From the NCBI RefSeq assembly GCF_964656455.1, contig NC_135716.1, positions 104,502,389 to 104,566,388 on the forward strand: a DNA stretch of 64,000 nt, written 5' to 3'. This document shows positions 46,430 to 58,640 of the stretch, piece after piece. The position numbers were made by a program, and so were the translations under genes. Numbering within the stretch: the first letter of the stretch is position 1; each line of letters begins with the position of its first letter. The DNA comes from Halichoerus grypus (lineage: Eukaryota > Chordata > Mammalia > Carnivora > Phocidae). Under the pieces are notes generated by a model. It searched no databases and was not told where the DNA came from. It worked only from the letters and a program-made list of their open reading frames with translations.

Positions 46430-46608
46430 GGGGCACCTGGGTGGTGCATTCGGTTAAGCAGCTGACCCTTGGTTTCAGCTCAGGTCATGAGATCAAGCCC
46501 CGTGTCAGGCTCTGCACTCAGTTCTTCAATTCTCTCTCCCTCTCCCTCCAGCTTGCTCTCTCTCTCTCTCTCTCTCATAAATAAATAAATAAAATCTTTT
46601 TTTTAAAA
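46430..46608 (+). mobile_element. CanSINE, older of a tandem pair
   Basis: Diverged head GGGGCACCTGGGTGGTGCATTCGG and a pure CT run. The target-site duplication is AATGTGTGGGAGA against AATGCATGGGAGA. Confidence 0.92.
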
Positions 46609-46635
46609 AATGCATGGGAGAAAAGGCACAGCAGG

Positions 46636-46833
46636 GGCACCTGGGTGGCTCAGTTGTTAAGCGTCTGCCTTCGGCTCAGGTCGTGATCCCAGAGTCCTGG
46701 GATCGAGCCCCGCATCGGGCTCCCTGTTCCGCGGGAGGCCTGCTTCTCCCTCTCCCACTCCCCCGTTTGTGTTCCCTCTCTCACTGTGTCTCTCTGTGTC
46801 AAATAAATAAATAAAATCTTAAAAAAAAAAAAA
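46636..46833 (+). mobile_element. CanSINE, younger of a tandem pair
   Basis: Near-consensus with a 14-A tail and an exact 17-base duplication AGAAAAGGCACAGCAGG (46619-46635 and 46834-46850). Its insertion site overlaps the right target-site duplication of the older SINE. Confidence 0.96.
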
Positions 46834-47239
46834 AGAAAAGGCACAGCAGGATGCAAAAATATGATCAACTTCTTTATGGCCCACAAACAAATCAAGTCAC
46901 GGTGGTAGGTCGCTGGCTACAGAGCTGGAAACCAGCAGAGGCGGCCATGTGTTCCATTCCTGAGGGTCTACAGGCCAAAGGCCCCAGGCCTGAAACTGGG
47001 GCTGGGATCAGGCTCTCCCACCCGTGAAGGGGGCCCTTGGGCCAGGGTTTAGGCAGAGCTGCATCCTTGCCTGAGAAGCCAGCCTGCCGAGCTCACCAAG
47101 GGACAGAGCCTGGGTCATGAAGGTCTGTTTCTAGACTGGAGGACCTGGGCTTGGGGGCGGGGGAGCGGTTCAAGTGGAACCAAGAAGAAAGCCAGTGGAT
47201 GAGGAAGGGAAATCACAGAGAGAGGGGAGAGAAACAGAA

Positions 47240-48095
47240 ACTCCCATCTAGTGTGAACCTACAAATGAAAATTCTAAAACACACAAGGAACATGAACACC
47301 AAGAGAACTAACAAAGCCTCCAACCAGGAGATGGATGCTCACAGGCTGAAATGCAAATAACAAAGCAATCTCACAATGACCTGTCTTCAAGGTGAAAACA
47401 TGAAGAATACCCATAAAAAGGACAAGAAACTATGAAACAAAAATAGGCAGGTCCAAATAAAAACAGATGGCTGTCATAAAGAATGAATTATAAATGCTGG
47501 AAATAAAAGACATAGCCATTGAAACCAAAATGGTTGGGGATACATTCCAGAATGGACACAGTTAAAAGAGAATTAGTGGATTGGAAAATAGCAGGAGGAA
47601 TTCAGCAACAGGAATTTAAAAAAATGTAAAACAGAAGGTAAGAAATACTGAGGACATGGGCGCCTGGGTAGCTCGGTCGGTTGGGCGGCTGCCTTCGGCT
47701 TGGGTCATGATCCCAGGATCAATCCCCACATCGGGCTCCCTGCTCAGCGGTGAGCCAGCTTCTCCCTCTCCCTCTACCTGCCACTCCCCCTGCTTGTGCT
47801 CTCTATCTCTCTGTCAAATAAATGAATAAAATTTTTTTTAAAAAAAAGAAAGAAATACTGAGGGCAGATTGAACATAAGTCTAGGGGATGTTACAAAAGG
47901 AGAAGTAGGGGAAAGGCAGGTAATATCCAAAAAGATAATGCCTAAGAACTTTCCATCATTGAACAAGCCATCAGCCCTAAGACTGAAAGCACACACTGAG
48001 GCCCAAAAGGATAAACTATACAGAGTCCATATCTAGGTATATTATGGTGAAACTGTAGAACCTCAGGGAAAAAGAAACAAATCTTATAATAATTG
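47240..48095 (+). mobile_element. Old L1 ORF1-region fragment
   Basis: AAGATAATGCCTAAGAACTTTCC, GCACACACTGAGGCCC, AGGATAAACTATACAGAGTCCATATCTAGGTATATTATGGTGAAACTG resembles the decayed ORF1 region of an old L1. A CanSINE splits it at 47654. Confidence 0.5.
47654..47849 (+). mobile_element. CanSINE
   Basis: Head GGGCGCCTGGGTAGCTCGGTCGG. The duplication AAGAAATACTGAGG occurs at 47640-47653 and 47850-47863. Confidence 0.94.
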
Positions 48096-49399
48096 GTTTT
48101 GTTCTTCAACCACAGAAGCTTTTTAAGCAAAGGATGACATTAGGTAACTAGTATTTTAAGCAGATTCTGGCAGCACTACAAAGCCAGATAGAAGGGACCA
48201 GAAAAACGAGGGACGATCAATTAAGCCAGAAGATGCCCTCATGGAGCTTTCCATCTAGTGGGAGGCAATGGCTTATACGTCTTTGTCTTACCTTCCTCTA
48301 CCAAAACAATACTGCGCTCATGGTATACACTCATATACATATTAGATAATTTTTTAATTGGACAAGTGTTTATACATATATAAAAAGCTCTCTCTTTTGC
48401 TCCTGGCCAAATAAATAAATAAAGCAAGATTAGAATAAGACTCTTTTCTATTGACTTAGCAGTGTTATTGGTATCACGTAAAAAAGAAGGTGTCAAATTA
48501 AGTTGAACAACGAAGGCAATTAATAACTCCGATGTACTTGAGATTAAAGCAAGTTCTGTATTTGAAAGAGTCCTTTCAAATGGAGAGTCAAACACAGCTG
48601 ACAGGCTTTGTACAGCAAATTAATGTAAACCCCTATTTAACCCTGGAAACTGAAATTATCCTTAGCTCTATCTGCAAACACTGCGTGTACCTAATAGCTT
48701 ATATGCAAATTTAAAGGCACCATCTGAACCACGCTGACCTCAAAACAATCTGATGCTTTGTCAAGTAACATTCTCAAGTCCCCTTGGAACGGAAACAAAA
48801 GAATACCAACACTGAATAAAGGCCAAAGATGCGGTTCAAAGACGGAGCTCATGTTCTTGATAATGATTAACATCCCTTAGCTGAAAATTCCATCAAATTT
48901 AAGGTAATGCCACAACACAGAGAGGAGAGGGGAAAACCATAGCAACTTAAACATACAAGGTTAGAAAGCTGGTACTAATCCTTAGTATTAAATATAATAT
49001 TTAATCTTTAAGCTTTGTGATCCAAGATTATATTTAAAATCAGAACAGGATGACAGTTCTTAGAATGGGGAATGGGCAGAGGGGAAAGACATCAAGTTTA
49101 AATCAAGAAAAGCCATTAACATCCCACTGGAAAGTGGAAGCATTTTATTGGGAATGAATGTTCAAACAATAAGTAGCTCATCACCGTCACACAAACATTA
49201 CTCCAAAGTAAAAATGAAGCAAGCTTTCATGCACATGCCAATCACTCAGACTTTCACCAAACTGAGTATTTTACCAAGCTGGATCTAATATTTTGATCTT
49301 ATTCCAAGTCCTACTTTAAAAATCAGTAATTCCTTATATATATAATTCTATAAGTATATATATACATATTTTCTGACTAATGCCAGAACACAGAAGAAC

Positions 49400-49735
49400 T
49401 TAACCTATTCACAGGCTACCAAGGTTGTTCTGAAATCTGAGATAGAGAACACAGAGAACAAACTGGTGGTCGCCAGAGTAGATGGAGGTGAGGGATGGGC
49501 AAAATGGGTGAAGGGGAGTGGGAGATACAGGCTTCCAGTTACAGAATGAGTAAGTCACAGCGATGAAAAGTACAGCATAGGAATATAGTCGATGGTTGTC
49601 TGGCGACAGATGGGAGCTACACTTGTGGTGAGCACAGCATAAGGTATAGAAAGGTTGAATTGCTGTGAGGTACACCTGGGAAACTAATGTAACAGTGTGT
49701 GTCAACTACACGTCAGTAAAAAAGAAGAACTATAG
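49400..49735 (+). mobile_element. L1 3' UTR fragment
   Basis: AGAACAAACTGGTGGTCGCCAGAG, GGGTGAAGGGGAGTGGGAGATACAGGCTTCCAG and ACTAATGTAACAGTGTGTGTCAACTACACGTCAG are typical of mammalian L1 3' ends. Confidence 0.8.
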
Positions 49736-50269
49736 CCAACAAACAAATGTAAAGGGATAACAATAATATTGGAGACAAAAATAAAGTTGCCTCATGATTA
49801 CCAAAAAGATAAATAAATTTGCGATGGAGAACCCATCCACAGAGTCTTCAGAACCAAAGAGCAGACTAACCCGCTGAGTATAAACACGGTTGCGCCCCTC
49901 ACACAGGGAACTGCGTGCCCGACAATTTCAACTGTGGCATAAGGAGAACGCGAGGGTAAAACAGTAAGCACACACACAACAGTTCATTTCAATTTTCCTT
50001 TCAACTGTAAACCAAAGGAATATTTTTTTAATTCCTTTCTGTGTCTAGTACTATGTTAGAAACCATAAGATATAAAAGAACTTTATGGAACTTTGTGTAT
50101 TGACACACAAAGAAAGTTTAAAAGTTGGAGACAAGTCTCATATACATGGACAACAGGTAAACAAACACAGATGCTCAGGTATGTCATAGCAACCGCACAT
50201 ACTGATAAGGTACTAAATATGCATCGTGGGCAGGAACAAGAGGTTAAAAAGGGTCGGTTCAGTTTCCGG

Positions 50270-50590
50270 AGGAAAGCTTCAGAGAGTAGATGGAAGGTAG
50301 TATATCTCTTTAAAAATGAGAAATTGGTGAAGAGGGCAGGGGGCTTTCAGGAAAGGGCTTTCCAAAGGCCAAGAGGTAGGCAATAACGAGAACGTAGTGG
50401 GGAAGGAGGGCCAGGGAACCCACATTCAGGGACAAGCAGGGTAAACGAGGTACAAAGATACGATAAGGGGACCTGAGGACAGAGGGCCTGAAAGCTCAGC
50501 AAAGGAATTCAGGATTAATGTTCTAGCACTAGGGGATCCTGGTCACTTTTGAACAGGTGAGTCAAATGATGAGATCAGTTCTCTCTTACC
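50270..50590 (-). repeat. L2 fragment (antisense)
   Basis: GGGCTTTCAGGAAAGGGCTTTCC, AACAAGCAGGGTAAACGAGG-like text and GGATTAATGTTCTAGCACTAGG lie in antisense L2 order. Confidence 0.5.
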
Positions 50591-50607
50591 TGGCACTGCT
50601 TTAAAGT

Positions 50608-50800
50608 GGGCTTGGCAAACTATAGCCCAGGGGCCAAATCCAGCCCACCACCTGTTTTTGTCAATAAAGTTTCACCGAGACACAACCATACCATTTGTTT
50701 ATGTATCGAGTTGAAGAGTTGGGACACACAGCCAAAACATTGACTATCAGGCCCTTTACAGAAAGAGTTTGGGCCCCTACTTACAGTATGAATGAATTAA
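50608..50800. mobile_element. DNA-transposon-like MER element
   Basis: GGCAAACTATAGCCCAGGGGCCAAATCCAGCCCACC, TTTTTGTCAATAAAGTTTCACCG and CTATCAGGCCCTTTACAGAAAGAGTTTG match a common mammalian non-autonomous element with inverted ends. I cannot name the family safely. Confidence 0.7.
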
Positions 50801-51719
50801 GAGACTGAGTTAGGAAGATCATCAATGAGGCTAACACAACAACAACAAAGATGAGAGAACAGCAGAATAGAGGAAAATGGGGAAATTCCAAGAGACAATG
50901 AATGGCCTCATCAATATAACCTGCAACAGCACCGTGAGAATATCTCTGGAAATGTCCGAAGACATTCCTAAGCTACTGCTTAGGAATAGTAATAAAATAA
51001 GATCACAAAAAAAGATTTTAATAGGTGATGCCCAAAGCAGTTTTCAGAAGAACCTCATTATAGAGCAGCTTATCTTATTAATATTTATATACCCTACAGA
51101 TCAGTACAACAAAAGCTTATTCTAAAAGGCTACTCCATACAGCAAAGATTAATGTGATCCCGTGACACTGAAGTGACAAAAAATTCTTTGTAACCAAGCT
51201 GACTCTATATATACATACATATACATATATTTTATAGAAAGCACATTATTTGACAACTCCTCCAAAAGCTCACTGTTATAAAAAAGATGTTTACTAAGGA
51301 CCATAATTCTCCTTTGGGTAGTTAAGTTTCCATTTACAAAAATAAATACATCATTTAAAAGTTAATAATAAATATATGATGGATCTGTTGGTCATGTATG
51401 GTTATTTAACAGCATCAATACTACTGTGCATAGTAAAACACGCAATAATCGTTGAACAAGCATAGCGTTTACCCAAGGACACCTGCTAAGGCAGGGACAG
51501 AGGACAGCAGATAGGACTCAAACCAGTCTCCCTGCCTTCAGGGTTTCCACCGAGATCTGTCCTGCACACGACTGCCAGAATTATCATCGGATCAGATCTG
51601 ATCAAGCCAGTCTGCTGACAAGATTCAGATAGCTGACGCTGGCTTCAGCTTAACTTTCCAGCCTCAACTACAGCTGACCTCCCCTGGCTTTAGCTACACT
51701 GGAATACTCACTGCTCTTA

Positions 51720-52160
51720 AAACAATAATAGCTAGCAATTATTGAGCACCATCTGTAAGCCAACAGGGTAAACTACTTCACATGATTTATCTCCTCAGTT
51801 AATCATTACAACCACCCTATTACAAAGACACTATGATCACTACCCCATAAGCCTCAAGGCCCCATAGTCACACAAACTCCTTTCAAAGTACACAGCCCTA
51901 TGTTGTATAAAATTCACAAAAATTCATATTTTGCCTTCTTTTTCTTACATAGGTCCCACTAAATTGTATAAGCTTCAGGGTGCACAAAACCTAGATCTGC
52001 CCTTGATTATTATCATTCCCATTATTCCCATTTTACTGAGGCTCAGCAAGGTTAAATAACTTGCCAAAGTACTCACCATAAGGAAATGGCAGAGAGAAAA
52101 TTTGAACCTAGGTCTACGTGTCTTCAGAACCTAAGAGTCTAAGTACAAGGCTGCACTTCT
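51720..52160 (-). repeat. MIR SINE, split in two
   Basis: AGCAATTATTGAGCACCATCTGTAAGCC starts the first part and CCATTTTACTGAGGCTCAGCAAGGTTAAATAACTTGCC the second. About 170 bases of unrelated sequence lie between. Confidence 0.75.
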
Positions 52161-52189
52161 GGTCGTATGGTTCCCATTGCCTGCAATGA

Positions 52190-52800
52190 CCATTTCTCCT
52201 CTTCCTGTTTTCACGGCTAGATTCCCAGCAGGCTCCTATTCATCCTCCAAAGCCCGACTAAAGTGGTATCCCTTCTTCACATCTTTCCTTGACCTCTCCT
52301 GAAAAAATGAGCTATCCTTTAGCTATCCCTGTCTTTTAAACACCTACCACAGTATATGTGTGACATAATGTAATCAAAAGAATATGCTTTTTGGAGTCAA
52401 ACTGACCTAGGTGCAAATTATGCCTCTGCTACATATTTGTGGTACAATCTAGGCCTAGGCCAAAATATTTAACCTCTCAAACCCTCCAGTTCTTCATCCT
52501 TAAAATGGAGGCAATAACTCTTAACACATGACTCATTTAAACACCCAAGCATTCATATATCCATTCAAGAAATACTTAACGAGTGCCTACTGTATGCTCA
52601 GAGCATACAACTGTGGCATACTGTGGCACAGAAAACAGAGGCACGGTCCCGGACCTCACAGAGCTTACAGTCTAGTGGGGGATACAGATAAGTGAACAGA
52701 TGGGTAAAATGCAGAGCGAGAGGAGTATTGATTAAGACCAAGGCAGGGTATAGAAGAGCTTATGGGGAAGGCATCACGACATAACCCAGACTTCAGGGGT
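52190..52800. repeat. Mixed L2 (sense), MIR and L2 (antisense) pieces
   Basis: 52190-52370 resembles sense L2; 52380-52520 sense MIR (GGAGTCAAACTGACCTAGGTG); 52560-52800 antisense L2 (AGTGCCTACTGTATGCTCAG, CCTCACAGAGCTTACAGTCTAGTGGGGG). Confidence 0.6.
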
Positions 52801-54493
52801 CAGGTAAGGACAGCGGAGATGAATAGCAATTCAGTGGCAAGTCTCATTTTAAAAATAAAACAGCAAATATTCAAGACAGATACCTCAAGTAATTTCAATT
52901 TAATAAAATACTTCCACCCCACCTACACCATAATCACATGTCCCTCATTTCTTAAGCATTTGAAAACTCCTCTGAATGTCAGGGAAGGAAAACTGATTTT
53001 TTTTTTTTTAACAATAAGTGGGTTAATAAAAATGAAACCTTGTGCATTGTCCTGGGCAGTAGAAACCTTGAGGCTCACAGAAGAGGCCAAATAAATAAAA
53101 ATAAAATCGGATGGTTTCTCGGCTTTCTGTCACCACCAGAAGAATTCCTTAACATTTGCTCTTGTTTTCTGTGTTAAAGCGTTTAATGACAGAACAAGGA
53201 AATCATTTTTACATTTTTCTGGGGGCTGAACTGCTGCATAAAGTGAGAGAGCAATTGCAGCTTTCAAAAGAGATGTTAATTGCAGCTTCTAAAATATTAG
53301 ACTCCCTCTAAACACACGTCACCCTCATCCCCTAGGAGTTTCTGGGTCTTTCTTAAAGGTGCTGGGAGGATATTGCCGTACAGACTTCATTTCCTACCCA
53401 AGGATCTGAAAACATTTCTGTTGAGTGATTTATTCCTTGTTCTTCAGGGGCCATATGCCTCAGAGCTTAGGAAGCCCTGCAGGGAAGGACCACCTCCTTT
53501 AGACAAGAAACCCACAATTAGAAAAGCAAGTGTAGCGGACCGATAAAGGAGAACAACTCACCACCTCCTGCTTTATTCCACATTAACATGGGAATTTCCA
53601 TCTGAATTTAGACTTTTTTGGGAGCCTTCCCTCCCACAGAGGTTTTCTAGGCAAAGATAAAGAAGTGAAAGTCAGCCCTAAGAGACCTGCTACTTCTTAC
53701 TTCCCAGGAGGGTGAGAAGGAGGAAAATGTTGTCATGCTGGCGATTCTATTTCTAAATGCTTCTCTTTACAATAAGATGACAGATTTAAGAGGCAGAAGA
53801 GGCGAACAGCAGCAGCTGCCCACACAGACTATTACTTTAATTATTGGAAAATCACTCTATTCAGGCCAGGAGAGGGATGAGGAGAAGGAGGAGAGGTGAA
53901 GACAAATAACAAAACATGGAATGACACCAAAAACTAAATTATATAAATATGGGGGGGGGGAGATCAACAATCACCTAAAGAACACCCCCATACTTCAACT
54001 AGCCAAGAGGAAAACTGAGATCCAGAAAAAGTAGAATGCTATTCTTTGTCAGGCTCCTGATGCTTCTGGTATTCAGCTGCAAATGTAGGTTTCACTAACT
54101 CTTTCGCCATGAAACCAGCGAGATATTTATATAATTATCTATATATCTGTATGTGTAACACTTTTTCCAAAAATGAACAGGTCTGTGCTCTGGTCTAAAA
54201 ACGAGGCTGATCCACAATTGGTAGATGAAAATACTGATAACTCAACTCCTGCTGGGAAGCACACGACTTGTAAACCTTGTTGTGAAAAGGTAAATACCTA
54301 TCATTTTCCATCTAACCCCCTAATTACTAAGATCTAAGTTTTACTGATACACCTATACGCATAATACAGTGGGATCAGAGGCAAATTAAGGGGTGGAGTG
54401 GGCTGGCAGTTGCTTGGGGCCCTGATCTATACAGGAATCTAAAATAATGTTGAAAAACATCACGGGGAATAAAATCTTACTGGGAAAATTATA

Positions 54494-54830
54494 CAGTTGA
54501 CCCTTGAACAATGTGAACAATGCATGGGTTAGGGGTGCCGGCTCCCACGTAGTCAAAAATCTGCTCCCCCAAAACTTTTGACTCCCCCAAAACTTAACTA
54601 CTAATAGCCTACTGTTGACCAGAAGCCTTAGCAAGAACATCAACAGTCAATTAGTATGTTCTATGTATTATATACTGAATTCTTACAATAAAGTAAACTA
54701 GAGAAAAGGAAATGTTATTTGGAAAATCATAAGAAAGAGAAAACACATTTACTGTACCGTATTTATTGAAAGAAATCCATGTATAAGTGGACCCTTGCAG
54801 TTCAAGCCTGTGTTGCTCAAGGGTCAACTG
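54494..54830. mobile_element. MER2-like Tigger (Tc1/mariner) element
   Basis: Starts CAGTTGACCCTTGAACAATG and ends TTGCTCAAGGGTCAACTG, so the ends are inverted repeats. It is flanked by TA on both sides, the mariner target duplication. 337 bases, no transposase. Confidence 0.88.
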
Positions 54831-55693
54831 TATGTGCCAGGAAGGACTGTGTGTGCATAGAAGAGAGAAAAAAAAAAAAACCTCTGAAAAGAGGCTGAGG
54901 TAGGGATGAGAGTGGTAATAAGTCCAACCAACACACATGTGCATGCACACACGTGCACTGCATCCTCGTGTTAGGAAAGATGGTCCCTAAACTATCATCT
55001 AAGGAAAGTGGGTCTCGTTAACTATTCCCATGGGGCTATCGTTCCCCAAAAAAGGCACATTGCCCTCCCCCCGCTCCCCTGCAGAAATCAGCCTCTCCTT
55101 GGACAATGGCTGAGGATATGTTTGAAGAATATCAGGCATGAAGGAGTCCCAGGTCCCAGCCCTCCCAGGACACTGGAGCTGGCTTGTGCCCTGACTGGAA
55201 TCACTCCGATTCACATTTCTTTGATCTGTGAGATCGATTTCTCCTTCCCATTTTGTTCTTGTTCTCTCAAATCAAAACTCACATTCCCATAGATCTCGAT
55301 TCCCTTCTAGGCAATCAAAATATGTGATTAAAGTGATTCATAGCAGGGGGTGAACCAACAGATTTGACCTAACAGGGATTTCTGATTAAAAGCTGGGGTT
55401 GGGGGGAGCTTGGCAACCTAAATACTGAGTTCACAGGGAGAATGTGTTTGGCAAACTTTCGTCCTGTCTCCGGAAGAGTGATGGCTAATTCTAAACATCT
55501 TCCTGATACTCTGTCTTCCCCTCTCCGACATCCCAGATACCGACCTATAAGCCTTCCTTATCAACACCTCCCGTTTGCCATGTTGTTAATTCTGTAGGGT
55601 CAGTGCCCTGCAGGAGGTGACTTATTCAGGGGCCTAATGGTTAGTTATGAGAAGATCCTGTTCATTCAGCACCTTCCACATTTAAATACTCTG

Positions 55694-55890
55694 AGGGGGC
55701 GCCTGGGTGGCTCAGTCGGTTAAGCGTCTGCCTTCGGCTCAGGTCATGATCTCAGGGTCCTGGGATCGAGCCCGCATCGGGCTCCCTGCCCAGCGGGAAG
55801 CCTGCTTCTCCCTCTCCCACTCCCCCTGCTTGTGTTCCCTCTCTCGCTGTGTCTCTCTCTGTCAAATAAATAAATAAAAATCTTAAAAAT
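55694..55890 (+). mobile_element. CanSINE, young, antisense in CDC14A
   Basis: Starts GGGGGCGCCTGGGTGGCTCAG and ends AAATAAATAAATAAAAATC. The duplication AAATACTCTG occurs at 55684-55693 and 55891-55900. It lies about 340 bases past the read-through stop of CDC14A in transcript order. Confidence 0.95.
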
Positions 55891-56234
55891 AAATACTCTG
55901 GAATTCATTCATTAGCATGTGATGTGGAAAAGCGACGATTCCTAAAACCACCACAACCAAAGCCAATACCATCTACTGTATGAATCAGCTCCTGGCTTGG
56001 CACCAGATATTCAGAGTGATTTGCAAACTTAACTGAAAAGTAACTTGAGTCAACAGTGTTCATGATGAAGGGAATGAAAGCTGTTTCCCTTCGAAATCAC
56101 CTGAAAAGGAGTGGGAGGAGGAGGACAAAAAGAAGGAAGGAAGAAACCCCAGTTGAAACTTGGCATTTACTTGAAGAGGAGCCAGCAGAATGCACGTGCA
56201 TGGACAGTTCCACAGCACAGAGGGAAGGCATCGC

Positions 56235-56351
56235 TCAGAAGGCTTCCTTGGCGCTATTAAATTTCTTGGGTGGCAGCCTTGGCTGGGAAGGCAAGGCACA
56301 AAAGTTGCGTTCAGGGTTCTGAGGACCAAGAGGTGGTGTCTGCGAACTTAC
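56235..56351 (-). CDS. CDC14A: CDC14A alternative C-terminus by intron read-through
   Basis: Reading past the GTAAGT donor gives 38 in-frame codons, starting [15 protein letters not shown] and ending FNSAKEAF, then TGA at 56235-56237. Human CDC14A has a 623-residue isoform beside the 594-residue one. 594 minus the last nine residues plus 38 equals 623, which suggests this tail is that isoform. I recall the isoform length but not its sequence, so the identity is inferred. No strong poly(A) signal stands out just downstream. Confidence 0.6.
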   Translation of the reverse strand, partial: VSSQTPPLGPQNPERNFCALPSQPRLPPKKFNSAKEAF

Positions 56352-56685
56352 GGGGATTGAACGGCTCAGGAATCTCGCTGAGGAAGAAGAGAGGCCGGTG
56401 TAGGAGGGCCGGAGGAGGGTGGGGTGCTCCTCGGTCTTGACGCTGTGGGGGCTCGGCTGGCTGCGCAGGGTGCTCCCACCACTGCTGTTGCTTCGGCTGT
56501 ACTGGTTGTTGTTGAGCTCAGGGTAATTTCTGGCAGGCGGCTGGGAGCTGCCGTTCAAGAGGTTGGTGAGCGGGCCGGCTATGAAACCCGCCTTAGAGGA
56601 CGAGGAGGCCTTTTTGTTCTCTGGCTCCTGTGTCGCAGTGTTCAAGTTGCCTAGAGAACTGGCTAGCCGGGAGTTTATGGAAAAG
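56352..56685 (-). CDS. CDC14A: CDC14A large C-terminal tail exon
   Basis: Acceptor TTTTCCATTCAG, then one base completing a serine codon and 111 codons beginning [19 protein letters not shown] and ending [13 protein letters not shown], then the donor CCC/GTAAGT. The segment is rich in Ser, Asn and Pro and has no predicted fold; it contains the well conserved [10 protein letters not shown] and [19 protein letters not shown] stretches. In the long isoform it splices to the distant last exon at 37976. If the donor is ignored, translation continues for 38 codons into the intron (see the next entry). Confidence 0.96.
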
Positions 56686-57381
56686 CTGAATGGAAAACAC
56701 AGGTTGTGGGCGGGGGGGGACATAGACAACGATGTATACTCACGCAGAGTTCATGTTTCTAAAACACATAATTAGGACATGAGGGGAATGGGATGCAGAC
56801 AGTTCTGATCAATGCAAATGGCGACAGAATGGCTTCTTTATCGCTCTTGGTGATAGTATCATATGGGGCCTTGAGTTATACACATTAACTTCCTGTCTGA
56901 GCAGTTAATTCAGACCCAAGAAGCTGGCTCAACCACGTTGACAGGAGATGTTGAGACAGAACATCTGGGGGCTCTATGTGTCCTGAGGTGGAGAGTACAG
57001 GAAAAGGGCTATATGACGGGAGAGTAAAAAGTAGACTTAAGTGTAAGATTTAGCTTACACGTACTCATTCTAACGTCCCTACCCATCGCAGGAGAAATGA
57101 CCATACCACATAGCATTAGTATGTGCCACGGAACTCCAATTTCCTGATCACGTTAGGCAAGCTGGAGCTTCACTGTAGAAAGGGATGCCATCCGGCACTC
57201 CCTCCACGGCCTTGTCCCCCACCACGTGAGACAGGAACAGAAGCCCCGGAGGGTCACAGAGCCTTCTGCTATTTCTCCCCTTCTCCCCGGTTCCCTCCTC
57301 TGACAAACTTCAGCCAAACTCATTGTCTGCTACGGACTCCCTTTACCTCCCACCGATATCTGAGAAGTAGAGAAAAATCAC

Positions 57382-57504
57382 CTTCGTACACTGGCACCTG
57401 AGGACAAAGAACCTCTGTTTATCCTCTTGGCCGTCACTGAAGGGGACAAAGCCACTTTCGAGGTCTTCAAAGTAGTTGCAGATCCTTGTGCGGACGAAGT
57501 CAAT
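57382..57504 (-). CDS. CDC14A: CDC14A 123-base coding exon
   Basis: Acceptor TTTGTTTCCACAAAG, then 40 complete codons reading [20 protein letters not shown] and [20 protein letters not shown], then the donor CGAAG/GTGATT. It is phase 2 at both ends, so it too is frame-neutral if skipped. It aligns without gaps with the human CDC14A segment that ends in SLSSGATVR. Another frame of the same strand is also open through the exon (63 codons) but makes no CDC14A sequence and is a shadow. Confidence 0.94.
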
Positions 57505-57609
57505 CTTTGTGGAAACAAAGGGGCAAAATGTCACACAAGAGCTGTGTCATCCTAACATGCAGCAATCAACTAAGACACGGTAAACTAATAACATTAAAGA
57601 GATCACAGC

Positions 57610-57880
57610 AGGTCACGACAACAGTGACAGTAGCAGCAGTCAAAGCCAACAGAGCACTCGCTCTGTGCCAGACTCTCTTCTGAGAGCCTTATAGATGGTA
57701 AGTCAGCTCATCCTCACAACAGCCCTATGAGGCAGCTAAGATTGCAATCCCCACTCTGCAAGTGAGGAAACAGAGCCACAAAGGAAAAGCTCCTCATCCA
57801 AAGTCACTCAGTGAGCAAGGGACAGAGCTGGGATTCAAATCCAGGCTCCACAGTCCTGTCCTTAACCATGATCTTGCCAT
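57610..57880 (-). repeat. MIR SINE
   Basis: AGAGCACTCGCTCTGTGCCAGACTCTC, CCCCACTCTGCAAGTGAGGAAACAGAG and GAGCTGGGATTCAAATCCAGGC are antisense MIR, unusually well preserved. Confidence 0.9.
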
Positions 57881-58029
57881 GCTTGGTCACTTCCCTTCTT
57901 TGATGGCAGCGTTCTTTCTTCACATGTCCTTAATTCTACTTCTTTATATTTTAAACCTGTCCTCTTCCTTCCACTCTGCAACTGCCCTAGCTGAGGCCAT
58001 CACTACTCCTTCCTCTTGACTACTAGCAA

Positions 58030-58640
58030 CCTCTTTTAATCTTATTCCTTAAAATTCAAATTCTGAATAGTCTCCGGTGGAATCTAAAATATTTAATTAT
58101 GTCACCCCACTGTTTAAACCATTTAATCTTTCCTCAGTGTCCAGGAAGCCTGAGCTCCTTGGCTGTACTTATGAAACCCTCCAAACTCTGGCACTAGCCT
58201 TTGTGAGCAGGTCCTTTCTACCCACACTTTCCCATTAGGCACCTCTACTCCAGCGACACGAACTGTTCTCAGTTCCCTGAATGGACTGCATTCACACCTG
58301 TGTCCAGCTTGCATATGCTGCTTTTCCTGCCAGAGCATCTTCTCCTCTCCTTACCTCCCCTCCACCTCCATCTGCCTCATTCCCATTGCTTATCCTTTGC
58401 TGGTCCAATCAGCTAGTACCCTATACAGCAAGCCTTCACTGAATTCCCAGGCAGGGTAAGCATCCTGTTTCGTCATATATTCTCATAGTAAATCATAGCC
58501 CTTATGCCATACTTCATTGTCTGGTATTTGTCTATTTCCCTTGATATAAGCTCCACTGAGGGCAAAGGACTGTCTCTCATTTCTATTCCCAGTGGCTAGT
58601 CCAGTGCCAGACTCAGAGAGGATGTTCATTAATGTTTGAG
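58030..58640 (+). repeat. L2 3' end
   Basis: The order GAAACCCTCCAAACTCTGGCACTAGCC, GCTTTTCCTGCCAGAGCATC, ATATAAGCTCCACTGAGGGCAAAGGACTGTC and GTCCAGTGCCAGACTCAGAG follows the sense L2 3' end over 600 bases. Confidence 0.8.

Larger units (their letters stand above)
37977..56351 (-). other. CDC14A: CDC14A last intron, 18.4 kb
   Basis: Bounded by GTAAGT at 56351 and CACACAG at 37977. It holds CanSINEs at 38.7, 44.6, 46.4, 46.6, 47.7 and 55.7 kb, all antisense to the gene, a Tigger-like element at 54.5 kb, L1 pieces at 47-48 and 49.4 kb, and several L2 and MIR copies. The stretches 38920-39270, 39720-41140, 41350-43460, 48100-49400 and 52800-54490 contain nothing I recognise. No nested gene is supported. 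Confidence 0.85.

Noticed and set aside
57343..57534. 63-codon frame over a CDC14A exon that looks protein-like
   Set aside because: It is the wrong frame of a real exon; the phase 2 frame gives the CDC14A sequence.
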